This document shows, in pieces, positions 6,570 to 12,210 of a stretch of DNA of 14,184 bases. The notes under the pieces were generated by a model that was not told the origin of the DNA, made no database searches, and saw nothing but the letters and a program-made list of their open reading frames with translations. The position numbers and the translations under genes were made by a program. The stretch is from an uncultured Clostridia bacterium (GTDB lineage: Bacteria > Bacillota > Clostridia > UMGS1883). The DNA lies in the NCBI GenBank assembly GCA_947629615.1, contig CANRER010000025.1, positions 1 through 14,184 of the forward strand, in the 5' to 3' direction. The number at the start of each line of letters is the position of its first letter. Position 1 is the first letter of the stretch.

Positions 6570-7263
6570 GAGCGGGGCGGCCCGCCTCGGGCTGGCTCTC
6601 GGCGCGGAGCAGCTTCGCGCCTTTGAGCTTTACGAGCGGCTGCTCCTCGCCGCCAACGAAAAAATGAACCTCACCGCAATAACCGACCCCGAGGAGGTGC
6701 GGGTGAAGCACTTTCTCGACTCGCTCACCCCTCTTGTGACCGGGCTTTTCGCGGCGGGGGCCTCCGTGGCCGATATCGGGGCGGGGGCGGGCTTTCCGTC
6801 GCTGCCGCTTAAAATCGCGCGGCCCGACCTTGAGGTGACAATGCTCGACAGCCTCAAAAAAAGGGTGGACTTCCTGAATGAAACCGTTGCCGCCCTCTCG
6901 CTTTCGGGCGCGAGGGCCGTCCACACAAGGGCCGAGGACGGCGCGAGGACGGCCCTGCGGGAGAGCTTCGACATAGTTGTGGCGCGCGCCGTGGCGGACC
7001 TTTCGGTGCTGGCCGAGTACGCCCTGCCCTTCGCGAGGGTGGGCGGCTTCTTTATCGCGATGAAGGGGCCTTGCCCGGAGCGCGAGGCGGCTTCGGCCAC
7101 CGCCGCGATAAAGGCCGTGGGCGGCAGACTGCGGGAAATCCGCTCCGTCGCTCTCGGCGATGACGGCCCCGTTCACAGCCTCTGCGTTATAGAAAAAATT
7201 GAAAAAACTCCGTCAAAATACCCCAGAAAAGCGGGAAAACCGGCGAAAGAGCCCATCAAATAG
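6556..7263 (+). CDS. rsmG: 16S rRNA (guanine(527)-N(7))-methyltransferase RsmG
   Basis: 235-aa SAM-dependent methyltransferase that makes m7G527 (E. coli numbering) in 16S rRNA; loss gives low-level streptomycin resistance in several bacteria. The fold is visible: an N-terminal helical segment with ANEKMNLTAI, then VADIGAGAGFPSLPLKI with the glycine-rich SAM loop around residues 73-81, then MLDSLKKRVDFL, then DIVVARAVADLSVL, and the family-typical C-terminal tail KYPRKAGKPAKEPIK. ATG 6556 is chosen over an in-frame TTG at 6511 because it has the GAGGGAGAGG ribosome site and gives the family's normal N-terminus. It overlaps the mnmG end by 14 nt. The last codons and stop lie in the hairpin at 7244-7273. 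Confidence 0.95.
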   Translation: MKTLESGAARLGLALGAEQLRAFELYERLLLAANEKMNLTAITDPEEVRVKHFLDSLTPLVTGLFAAGASVADIGAGAGFPSLPLKIARPDLEVTMLDSLKKRVDFLNETVAALSLSGARAVHTRAEDGARTALRESFDIVVARAVADLSVLAEYALPFARVGGFFIAMKGPCPEREAASATAAIKAVGGRLREIRSVALGDDGPVHSLCVIEKIEKTPSKYPRKAGKPAKEPIK

Positions 7264-7273
7264 GGCTCTTTCG
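7244..7273 (+). terminator. Hairpin spanning the rsmG stop codon
   Basis: An 11-bp perfect stem (7244-7254, CGAAAGAGCCC, with 7263-7273) closes on an 8-nt loop holding most of the rsmG stop codon. The left arm encodes the last residues of RsmG. It is followed by TCGTTATAA, a poor U tract, so it may end the mnmG-rsmG transcript inefficiently or protect its 3' end. The next gene has its own promoter 25 nt later, consistent with a transcript boundary here. Confidence 0.6.
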
Positions 7274-7297
7274 TCGTTATAAGGCGAAATGTTTTTG

Positions 7298-7326
7298 TTC
7301 ACAAGGCGCGTAATCTATGGTATAAT
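7298..7326 (+). promoter_or_regulatory. Sigma-A promoter for the noc-like gene
   Basis: -35 TTCACA (7298-7303, one mismatch to consensus) and a perfect -10 TATAAT (7321-7326) are 17 nt apart. The predicted start is near 7333. This excludes the in-frame TTG at 7327 as the translation start and supports ATG 7372, leaving a leader of about 40 nt. Confidence 0.85.
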
Positions 7327-7371
7327 TTGGATATAGAAAGCCAAACCATACCACAAAGGAGAAATGCGCAA

Positions 7372-8139
7372 ATGAGAGCCGAAGAAATCGACGTGAACCT
7401 TATTTATCCGAACCCCTTTCAGCCGAGGCGTTACTACGACCCCGCCGGAATAAAGGAGCTGAGCGAGTCCATTCGCTCTATCGGCGTAATCAACCCCGTG
7501 ATTGTGCGGCAGGCGGCCCACGGCTACGAGCTTATCGCCGGGGAAAGACGGCTGCGGGCGGCCCGCGAGGCCGGCCTTGGCAAAATACCGGCCATAATCC
7601 GCAGTATGAGCGACGCAGGCAGCGCGGTGGCCTCGATAGTGGAGAACATTCAGCGCAAGGACTTAAACTGTTTTGAGGAAGCCGAAAGCATCGAACGGCT
7701 CATGACATACCACCATCTCACGCAGGAGCAGGTTTCGGGAATGTTGTCCAAAAGCCCCGGCGCGGTTTCCAATAAGCTGCGGCTGCTTAAGCTGCCGCGC
7801 TCCGTCAGGGCGAAAATGCTGGAGTACGGCCTTGGCGAGCGGCACGGAAGGGCTTTGCTTCGGCTGGACAGCGAGGCCCAGCAGCTCGAGGCCGCCGACC
7901 GAATAGGCAAGGCGGGCATGAGCGCGGCGATGGCCGAAAAAACCGTCCAGCACATGATTGAGGAGAGTATTCGCGCCAATCGGCGCATAGTTCCGCGCAT
8001 TTCCGCCGCCGATACGCGCGGCTGCATCGAGGCCATCACCAAAACTGTGGAAAACCTGCGCAAGAGCGGGGTTGTGACCTCCGCCTGCGAGGTGGACCGC
8101 GGCGACCATATCGAATACATAATCAAAATAGCGAAATAA
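7372..8139 (+). CDS. noc: Noc/ParB-family nucleoid occlusion-like protein
   Basis: 255-aa ParB-superfamily DNA-binding CTPase. The N-terminal ParB domain has NPFQPRRYY near residue 14, GERRLRAA at 57-64 and ENIQRKDLN starting at 91, the boxes that bind CTP in this family. A helix-turn-helix follows (LTQEQVSGMLSKSPGAVSNKL, about 114-134), then a C-terminal dimerisation domain. Position directly after rsmG and the existence of a separate ParB with parA argue for Noc, which in Bacillus prevents division over the nucleoid. Two cautions: the protein starts almost at the ParB domain and lacks the N-terminal amphipathic helix that anchors B. subtilis Noc to the membrane, and no Noc-type site (ATTTCCCGGGAAAT-like) was seen. 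A second ParB that also binds parS is possible. Start ATG 7372 has an AAAGGAG site about 10 nt upstream and lies downstream of the promoter. Confidence 0.8.
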   Translation: MRAEEIDVNLIYPNPFQPRRYYDPAGIKELSESIRSIGVINPVIVRQAAHGYELIAGERRLRAAREAGLGKIPAIIRSMSDAGSAVASIVENIQRKDLNCFEEAESIERLMTYHHLTQEQVSGMLSKSPGAVSNKLRLLKLPRSVRAKMLEYGLGERHGRALLRLDSEAQQLEAADRIGKAGMSAAMAEKTVQHMIEESIRANRRIVPRISAADTRGCIEAITKTVENLRKSGVVTSACEVDRGDHIEYIIKIAK

Positions 8140-8142
8140 TTC

Positions 8143-8269
8143 GGGCCGTAAAAAACGCACGCAGATTGTTCAAGGGCTGAATGCATTGACATAATGCCGC
8201 TTCGAGCATTATATGTTTATAAGGCTATAAATTAATAATGTAGAAAATCCGCTCGCAACGAGCGGATTT
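8143..8269 (+). repeat. Dispersed 127/128-nt 3'-end element, copy B (after noc)
   Basis: Starts GGGCCGTAAAAAACGCACGC only 3 nt after the noc stop. It continues through GTTCAAGGGCT at about 8168-8178, an imperfect hairpin formed by ACATAATGC and GCATTATATGT, and AGAAAATCCGCTC, then ends in the terminator. It aligns end to end with the minus-strand copy at 2714-2587, and the two have almost the same length (127 and 128 nt). Many substitutions are C/T or A/G changes, and the internal hairpin remains possible in both copies, which hints at a conserved RNA structure. No conserved reading frame is present. Confidence 0.75.
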
Positions 8270-8273
8270 CTTT
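8245..8273. terminator. Bidirectional terminator between noc and serS
   Basis: An 11-bp stem (8245-8255 with 8259-8269) is followed by CTTT on the + strand and TTTTC on the - strand. It forms the 3' end of element copy B and can terminate both noc and the convergent parA-parB-serS transcript. The remaining 8274-8350 shows nothing convincing beyond weak short stems. Confidence 0.8.
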
Positions 8274-8351
8274 GCGTTTATAAGCTTTTGCCCGAAAGGG
8301 ACGCGTCGGGATAAAAGCGGCCTTTTCGCCCCTTTGCTTCAAATTGCGCCA

Positions 8352-8367
8352 TGTTTCACGTGAAACA
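8352..8367. promoter_or_regulatory. parS: parS centromere site 1
   Basis: Perfect TGTTTCACGTGAAACA, the ParB/Spo0J nucleation palindrome used across Firmicutes, within an 18-bp palindrome at 8351-8368. It directly abuts the serS stop codon (8368-8370) in the gap between convergent noc and serS. ParB encoded at 9691-10539 is the expected ligand; it loads here and spreads as a CTP-dependent sliding clamp. Confidence 0.95.
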
Positions 8368-9639
8368 TTACTTAATGACCTCGAGGCCGCCCATATAGGG
8401 ACGAAGCGCCTCGGGTACGGTAATGCTGCCGTCGGCGTTCTGATAATTTTCCATAATGGCAGCAACGGTGCGGCCCACGGCTACGCCGCTGCCGTTGAGG
8501 GTGTGCACGTAACGGGCCTTGCCTCCGGGGCCGTCCTTGAACTTGATGTTTGCGCGTCGGGCTTGGAAGTCCTCGAAGTTGGAGCAGGAGGAAATCTCCA
8601 CAAAACGGCCGTAAGAGGGCATCCATACCTCGATGTCGTACTTTTTCGCGGCGGTGAAGCCCAAATCGCCCACGCAGATTTTGACAACCCTGTAGGGCAG
8701 GCCCAGCCCTTGAAGCACCATCTCGGCGTCGTGGGTGAGCTTTTCAAGCTCCTCGTAGCTGTCCTCGGGCTTGGTGAACTTTACCAGCTCTACCTTGTTG
8801 AACTGGTGCTGGCGTATCAGGCCGCGCCCGTCGCGCCCGGCGCTGCCGGCCTCCTGACGGAAGCAGGCCGTGTAGGCCACGTGCTTGATGGGCAGGCTGT
8901 CGCCGTCGAGTATCTGGTCGCGGTACATATTCGTCACAGGCACCTCGGCGGTGGGAACGAGGAAATACTCGGTTCCGGCCACCTTATACGCGTCCTCCTC
9001 GAATTTCGGGAGCTGGCCGGTGCCGACCATGGAGCTGCGGTGAACCATGAACGGCGGGAAAATCTCGGTGTAGCCGTGGATTTCGGTGTGCGTGTCAAGG
9101 TAGTAGTTGACAATCGCCCGCTCGAGACGCGCGCCGGCGCCCCTGTATACGTGGAAGCGCGCGCCGGTGATTTTGGCGGCGGTGTCGGGGTCGAGAATAC
9201 CAAGCTCCGCGCCCAGATCCCAGTGGGCCTTGGGCTCGAAATCGAACTCGGTGGGCTGGCCGTAGCGGCGTATTTCAACGTTGTCCTCGTCGGTGTCGCC
9301 GTCGGGTACGTCGTCGTTGGGTATGTTGGGAATACGGAGCATCGCCTCGTAAATTTTCGCCTCAACGTCCTTGATCTTTTCGTCCAAAGCCTTGACCTTT
9401 TCCGAAATTTCCTTCATCTCGGCGAACACGGGCGAAACGTCCTCGCCGGCCTTTTTCATTGCGGGAATTTTCTTAGAAGCCTCGTTTTGACGGGCCTTCA
9501 GGCCCTCCACCTCGTAGAGGATGGCGCGGCGTTCGTCGTCGAGGGCGATTACCGCGTCGATGTCCACGTCCTCCTTGCGGCGGGCCAGCGCGGCCTTAAC
9601 CCGTTCGGTTTCCCCGCGGATAACTTTCATGTCTAACAT
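8368..9639 (-). CDS. serS: Serine--tRNA ligase
   Basis: 423-aa class II aminoacyl-tRNA synthetase that charges tRNA-Ser (and tRNA-Sec where present) with serine. The N-terminal antiparallel coiled-coil arm that grips the long variable arm of tRNA-Ser covers about residues 28-100. The catalytic core has TAEVP at 230-234, motif 2 as FRQEAGSAGRDGRGLIRQHQ starting at 260, and motif 3 in LNGSGVAVGRT at 381-391. Length is normal and no defect is seen. ATG 9639 has a GGAGG site 7 nt upstream; an in-frame ATG at 9630 is less well spaced. It lies 51 nt after parB on the same strand with no terminator or convincing promoter between, so it is probably the third gene of the parA-parB-serS transcript. No T-box leader is present directly upstream. 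Confidence 0.97.
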   Translation of the reverse strand: MLDMKVIRGETERVKAALARRKEDVDIDAVIALDDERRAILYEVEGLKARQNEASKKIPAMKKAGEDVSPVFAEMKEISEKVKALDEKIKDVEAKIYEAMLRIPNIPNDDVPDGDTDEDNVEIRRYGQPTEFDFEPKAHWDLGAELGILDPDTAAKITGARFHVYRGAGARLERAIVNYYLDTHTEIHGYTEIFPPFMVHRSSMVGTGQLPKFEEDAYKVAGTEYFLVPTAEVPVTNMYRDQILDGDSLPIKHVAYTACFRQEAGSAGRDGRGLIRQHQFNKVELVKFTKPEDSYEELEKLTHDAEMVLQGLGLPYRVVKICVGDLGFTAAKKYDIEVWMPSYGRFVEISSCSNFEDFQARRANIKFKDGPGGKARYVHTLNGSGVAVGRTVAAIMENYQNADGSITVPEALRPYMGGLEVIK

Positions 9640-9690
9640 ATCTATGCCTCCAATTTTATATTGTTTTATCGTTTTGCGGTTTTATTCGGC

Positions 9691-10539
9691 TCACTCCGCG
9701 CTCAGCAGGTCAACTATGCGGATGAGGTCGTTCATGTTGTAGTATTCTATCTCGACGCGGCCCTTTTGGCTGCCCTTTATCCGCACCTTAGTGCCGAATT
9801 TTTCGGCCAGCTCGCGCTCGATGTCGGGGTAGGGCGGCTTGGCGGGTTTGGGCTTCGGCTTGGGTTTCGCCGTCGGCGGCTCCTTGGCGAGGGCCTCGGT
9901 CTGGCGGACGGTAAGCCCTTCGCTTATAACGCGCTCCGCCGCCGAAAGCCTTTGCGCCCTGTCGGAAATCGCCAGCAGAGCCCGCGCGTGGCCGGCGGAG
10001 AGCGCCCCGCTCCTGACCTGCGCCTGAAGCTCGGGGTCGAGGTTCAAAAGGCGAAGCGTGTTTGCGATATTGCTGCGGCTTTTGCCGATTTTCTCGCTGA
10101 TACCGTCCTGCGTCAGGCCGAAGCGATCGATAAGGCTTTTGTAGCCCTGCGCCTCCTCGATGGGGTTCAGATCCTCGCGCTGGAGGTTTTCGATAAGCGC
10201 GATCTGCGCCGCCTGAACGTCGCTGTAGCTGCGGACTATGGCGGGTATTTCGGTAAGACCGGCCAGCTTGGCCGCGCGCCAGCGGCGTTCGCCGGCGATA
10301 ATGCGGTAGTAGCCGTTGGCCGCGCTCACGACGATTATCGGCTGAATTACGCCGTGCTCGGCGATGGAGTCGGCCAGCTCGCGAAGCTGTTCCTCGGCGA
10401 AGGCCTTGCGCGGCTGGTCGGGGTCGGGCTCGACCATTGAAATCTTGAGCTTTGCGGCGGTTTCGTTATCGTCGGCGGGAGCGCCGATGTCCGTCGGGCG
10501 GAAAAGAGCGTCGAAGCCGCCGCGCAGATTTTTTGCCAT
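9691..10539 (-). CDS. parB: Chromosome partitioning protein ParB (Spo0J)
   Basis: 282-aa CTP-dependent sliding clamp that loads at parS, organises the origin region and recruits SMC-condensin. The N-terminal segment MAKNLRGGFDALF resembles the short basic peptide that stimulates ParA ATPase. The ParB/CTPase domain has DQPRKAF at 41-47, GERRWRAA at 83-90 and ENLQREDLNP starting at 117. The helix-turn-helix for parS recognition is at about 141-167 (GLTQDGISEKIGKSRSNIA). A Lys-Pro linker (KPKPKPKPAKPP, about 225-236) precedes the C-terminal dimerisation domain. Its ATG shares one base with the parA stop (TAATG), so the two are translationally coupled. Three perfect parS sites flank it in this window. 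It is clearly distinct in sequence from the Noc-like paralogue at 7372-8139. Confidence 0.97.
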   Translation of the reverse strand: MAKNLRGGFDALFRPTDIGAPADDNETAAKLKISMVEPDPDQPRKAFAEEQLRELADSIAEHGVIQPIIVVSAANGYYRIIAGERRWRAAKLAGLTEIPAIVRSYSDVQAAQIALIENLQREDLNPIEEAQGYKSLIDRFGLTQDGISEKIGKSRSNIANTLRLLNLDPELQAQVRSGALSAGHARALLAISDRAQRLSAAERVISEGLTVRQTEALAKEPPTAKPKPKPKPAKPPYPDIERELAEKFGTKVRIKGSQKGRVEIEYYNMNDLIRIVDLLSAE

Positions 10540-11303
10540 TATACCTCATCTCCTAACACTTCCCGCGCCAAATTCATGTAGCTTTCCGCTCCTCGGGAGC
10601 CGCCGTCGTAATAAAGCGCGGGCCGACCGAAGCCCGGAGCCTCGCTCAGACGGACGTTGCGGGGAATTATGGTTTTGTATACCCTGTTCGGGAAAAATCT
10701 CTTTACCTCGTCCACCACCTGTATCGAGAGGTTCGTGCGGCTGTCGTACATCGTCAGCAGCACGCCCTCGAGCGCGAGGGCGGGGTTCAGGGCCTCGCGT
10801 ATCTTTCTTATCGTGTTGGTGAGCTGGCTCACGCCCTCGAGCGCGTAAAATTCGCACTGTATGGGGATTATCACGCTGTCGGCGGCGGTAAGTATGTTTA
10901 TGGTTATAAGCCCCAGCGAGGGGGGCGAGTCGATAAGTATGAAGTCGTAGTCGCCGCGAATTGGCTTTATCGCGTTTTTGAGCTGATTTTCGCGCCCGAT
11001 AACGCTTATGAGGTCGAGCTCCGCGCCGCTGAGGCTGATGTTGGACGGGCAGAGGTACAAATTTTCGTATGGGGTTTCGACGATTATTTCCCCGATTGGG
11101 TCGTCACCCACGAGGCAGTCGCCCACGGTTTTTTCGCAGCGTCGCTTATCCACGCCGAGTCCGCTTGTGGCGTTGCCCTGCGGGTCTACGTCTATAAGAA
11201 GCGTCTTTTTGCCAAGCTTTGCCAGCCCGGCCGCCAAATTCACGGCGGTCGTCGTTTTGCCTACTCCGCCTTTCTGGTTCGCAATCGCGATCACCCTTGC
11301 CAT
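10539..11303 (-). CDS. parA: Chromosome partitioning ATPase ParA (Soj)
   Basis: 254-aa deviant Walker ATPase that binds nucleoid DNA as an ATP dimer, moves ParB-parS complexes and, in Bacillus, regulates DnaA. The deviant Walker A motif is KGGVGKTT at 11-18, Walker A' is DVDPQGNA at about 38-45, and Walker B is FILIDSPPS at about 121-129. It is the short, Soj-type form without an N-terminal helix-turn-helix. ATG 11303 is chosen over an upstream in-frame ATG at 11363: it has GGAGG 7 nt upstream, gives the usual MARVIAIANQKGG start, and the upstream codon lies in the promoter. The stop overlaps the parB start by one base. The gene is transcribed toward noc, opposite to the mnmG-rsmG-noc block, whereas in Bacillus these genes all run in one direction. 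Confidence 0.97.
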   Translation of the reverse strand: MARVIAIANQKGGVGKTTTAVNLAAGLAKLGKKTLLIDVDPQGNATSGLGVDKRRCEKTVGDCLVGDDPIGEIIVETPYENLYLCPSNISLSGAELDLISVIGRENQLKNAIKPIRGDYDFILIDSPPSLGLITINILTAADSVIIPIQCEFYALEGVSQLTNTIRKIREALNPALALEGVLLTMYDSRTNLSIQVVDEVKRFFPNRVYKTIIPRNVRLSEAPGFGRPALYYDGGSRGAESYMNLAREVLGDEV

Positions 11304-11334
11304 GGGACGCGCCTCCTTTTTTAAGCTTTCATAT

Positions 11335-11363
11335 ATTTTAACATAAAATTCCCGCTTTGGCAA
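11335..11363 (-). promoter_or_regulatory. Sigma-A promoter for parA-parB-serS
   Basis: On the minus strand, -35 TTGCCA (11358-11363) and -10 TAAAAT (11335-11340) have a 17-nt spacer, one mismatch each to consensus. The predicted start is near 11328, giving a 25-nt leader to ATG 11303. The 36-bp parS palindrome begins about 40 bp upstream of the -35, so spreading ParB could repress this promoter; this is inference. Confidence 0.75.
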
Positions 11364-11404
11364 TACCTATCTTCAACTTTTTACTGTTTTTCACCGTTTT
11401 TTGA

Positions 11405-11440
11405 AATTCGTAGATGTTTCACGTGAAACATCTACGAATT
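11405..11440. promoter_or_regulatory. parS: parS site 2 within a 36-bp perfect palindrome
   Basis: The core TGTTTCACGTGAAACA is at 11415-11430. The dyad continues without mismatch for ten further bases on each side (left flank AATTCGTAGA, right flank its complement), so the whole of 11405-11440 is self-complementary. A 16-bp parS needs none of this extra symmetry. The site lies between the DUF4130 gene, whose stop codon overlaps its last base, and the parA promoter. No T run follows on either strand, so it is not a standard intrinsic terminator. Confidence 0.95.
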
Positions 11441-12210
11441 CAGGGCGCAATATCCCAGTAATGGCGGAAGTACCTCGCCGGCATGAGCTGCTTCATAAGA
11501 CGCGGGTTTTTCCGCTCCGCTATGCCGATAGTGTCGTAAAACAGCTTCCAAGCCCGCTCGAAGGACTTTTCGTCGGCGGACTTCTCCGGCGGGATAAAGC
11601 CCTCCGCGCTGACTATGTACTTGTCGTGTGTGTCGTAAACGCCGAGCAGGCCGCGCCCGGTGTCGTGTATGACGAAGGGTATCGGCCCGAGCCGCGAGGC
11701 AAAGTGGCCGAGCACGAGGGGCAGGATATTGTTCTTTGGCGAAAAGCGGCAGTACTGCGCACCGCCCTCCATGACGGAAAAACGCATGAAGCCTTGCATT
11801 TTGTCTGTTTCACGTGAAACATTCTGCGCGAGGGTCGATACCCGAAACACATCGGCGTCCGTGAGGCGGGAGCTTGCGGCCCTGCCGAGCCTGAAGCCGA
11901 GCATGAGATAGCGGTATATGGCCGTTTCCCGCCCGTCGTCCGAGGAGAGAAAGGCCAAATATACGCGGCGCATGGCCTCGCCGCCGAGCTTTTGACGGGC
12001 CGCCGACGAAACGCGGCGGGCTTTTTCGGCGCTTGTCGCGACCTCCTTGTAGCGTGCGCCGAGGGAAAGCTGAAGCCTGTCGCCGGTGACAATCCCGGCG
12101 GGCTCGCGGCGGTCGTATACAGCGTCAAAAATCGCGCTGAAAAAACCCTGATACGAGCCGTCGTACACATAGATAAGGTCGAAATCGTCTAAAACTGTCC
12201 CGTAAGGCAT
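11440..12210 (-). CDS. DUF4130 / TIGR03915-family probable DNA metabolism protein
   Basis: 256-aa protein recognised as the DUF4130/TIGR03915 family, seen almost only next to the radical SAM family TIGR03916; the same domain is fused to uracil-DNA glycosylase-like proteins of the UdgX group. Function is not experimentally established to my knowledge. Family features visible are the start VYDGSYQGFFSAIFDAVYDRR (residues 15-35), a central helical region and the C-terminal signature RKNPRLMKQLMPARYFRHYW (residues 233-252). No signal peptide, membrane segment or known catalytic motif was recognised. ATG 12210 is chosen because the family homology starts there and GGAGG lies about 10 nt upstream; a longer in-frame extension to 12573 is only shadow of the neighbour. 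The start overlaps the radical SAM gene end by 22 nt, implying coupled expression. A perfect parS within the gene encodes V131-S-R-E-T135. Confidence 0.85.
   Translation of the reverse strand: MPYGTVLDDFDLIYVYDGSYQGFFSAIFDAVYDRREPAGIVTGDRLQLSLGARYKEVATSAEKARRVSSAARQKLGGEAMRRVYLAFLSSDDGRETAIYRYLMLGFRLGRAASSRLTDADVFRVSTLAQNVSRETDKMQGFMRFSVMEGGAQYCRFSPKNNILPLVLGHFASRLGPIPFVIHDTGRGLLGVYDTHDKYIVSAEGFIPPEKSADEKSFERAWKLFYDTIGIAERKNPRLMKQLMPARYFRHYWDIAP
11806..11821. promoter_or_regulatory. parS: parS site 3, inside the DUF4130 gene
   Basis: Perfect TGTTTCACGTGAAACA, 391 bp from site 2. It is read on the minus strand as codons for Val-Ser-Arg-Glu-Thr, so the centromere site and the protein sequence share these bases. 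Parental parS sites inside genes are common in Firmicutes. The flanking bases are not symmetric, unlike site 2. Confidence 0.95.

Noticed and set aside
8344..9636. 430-aa open frame on the + strand opposite serS
   Set aside because: It is antisense to a complete, motif-perfect SerS, has no recognisable domain, and its start lies at the parS site. GC-rich codon use makes such shadows common.
9640..9690. T-box or separate promoter upstream of serS
   Set aside because: The 51-bp gap has room for neither a T-box leader nor a convincing -35/-10 pair; only AT-rich sequence and the ribosome site are visible.
11405..11440. The 36-bp palindrome as an intrinsic terminator for the DUF4130 gene
   Set aside because: The minus-strand sequence after the hairpin is TTCAAAAAAC, with A and not T, so the U tract needed for termination is missing.
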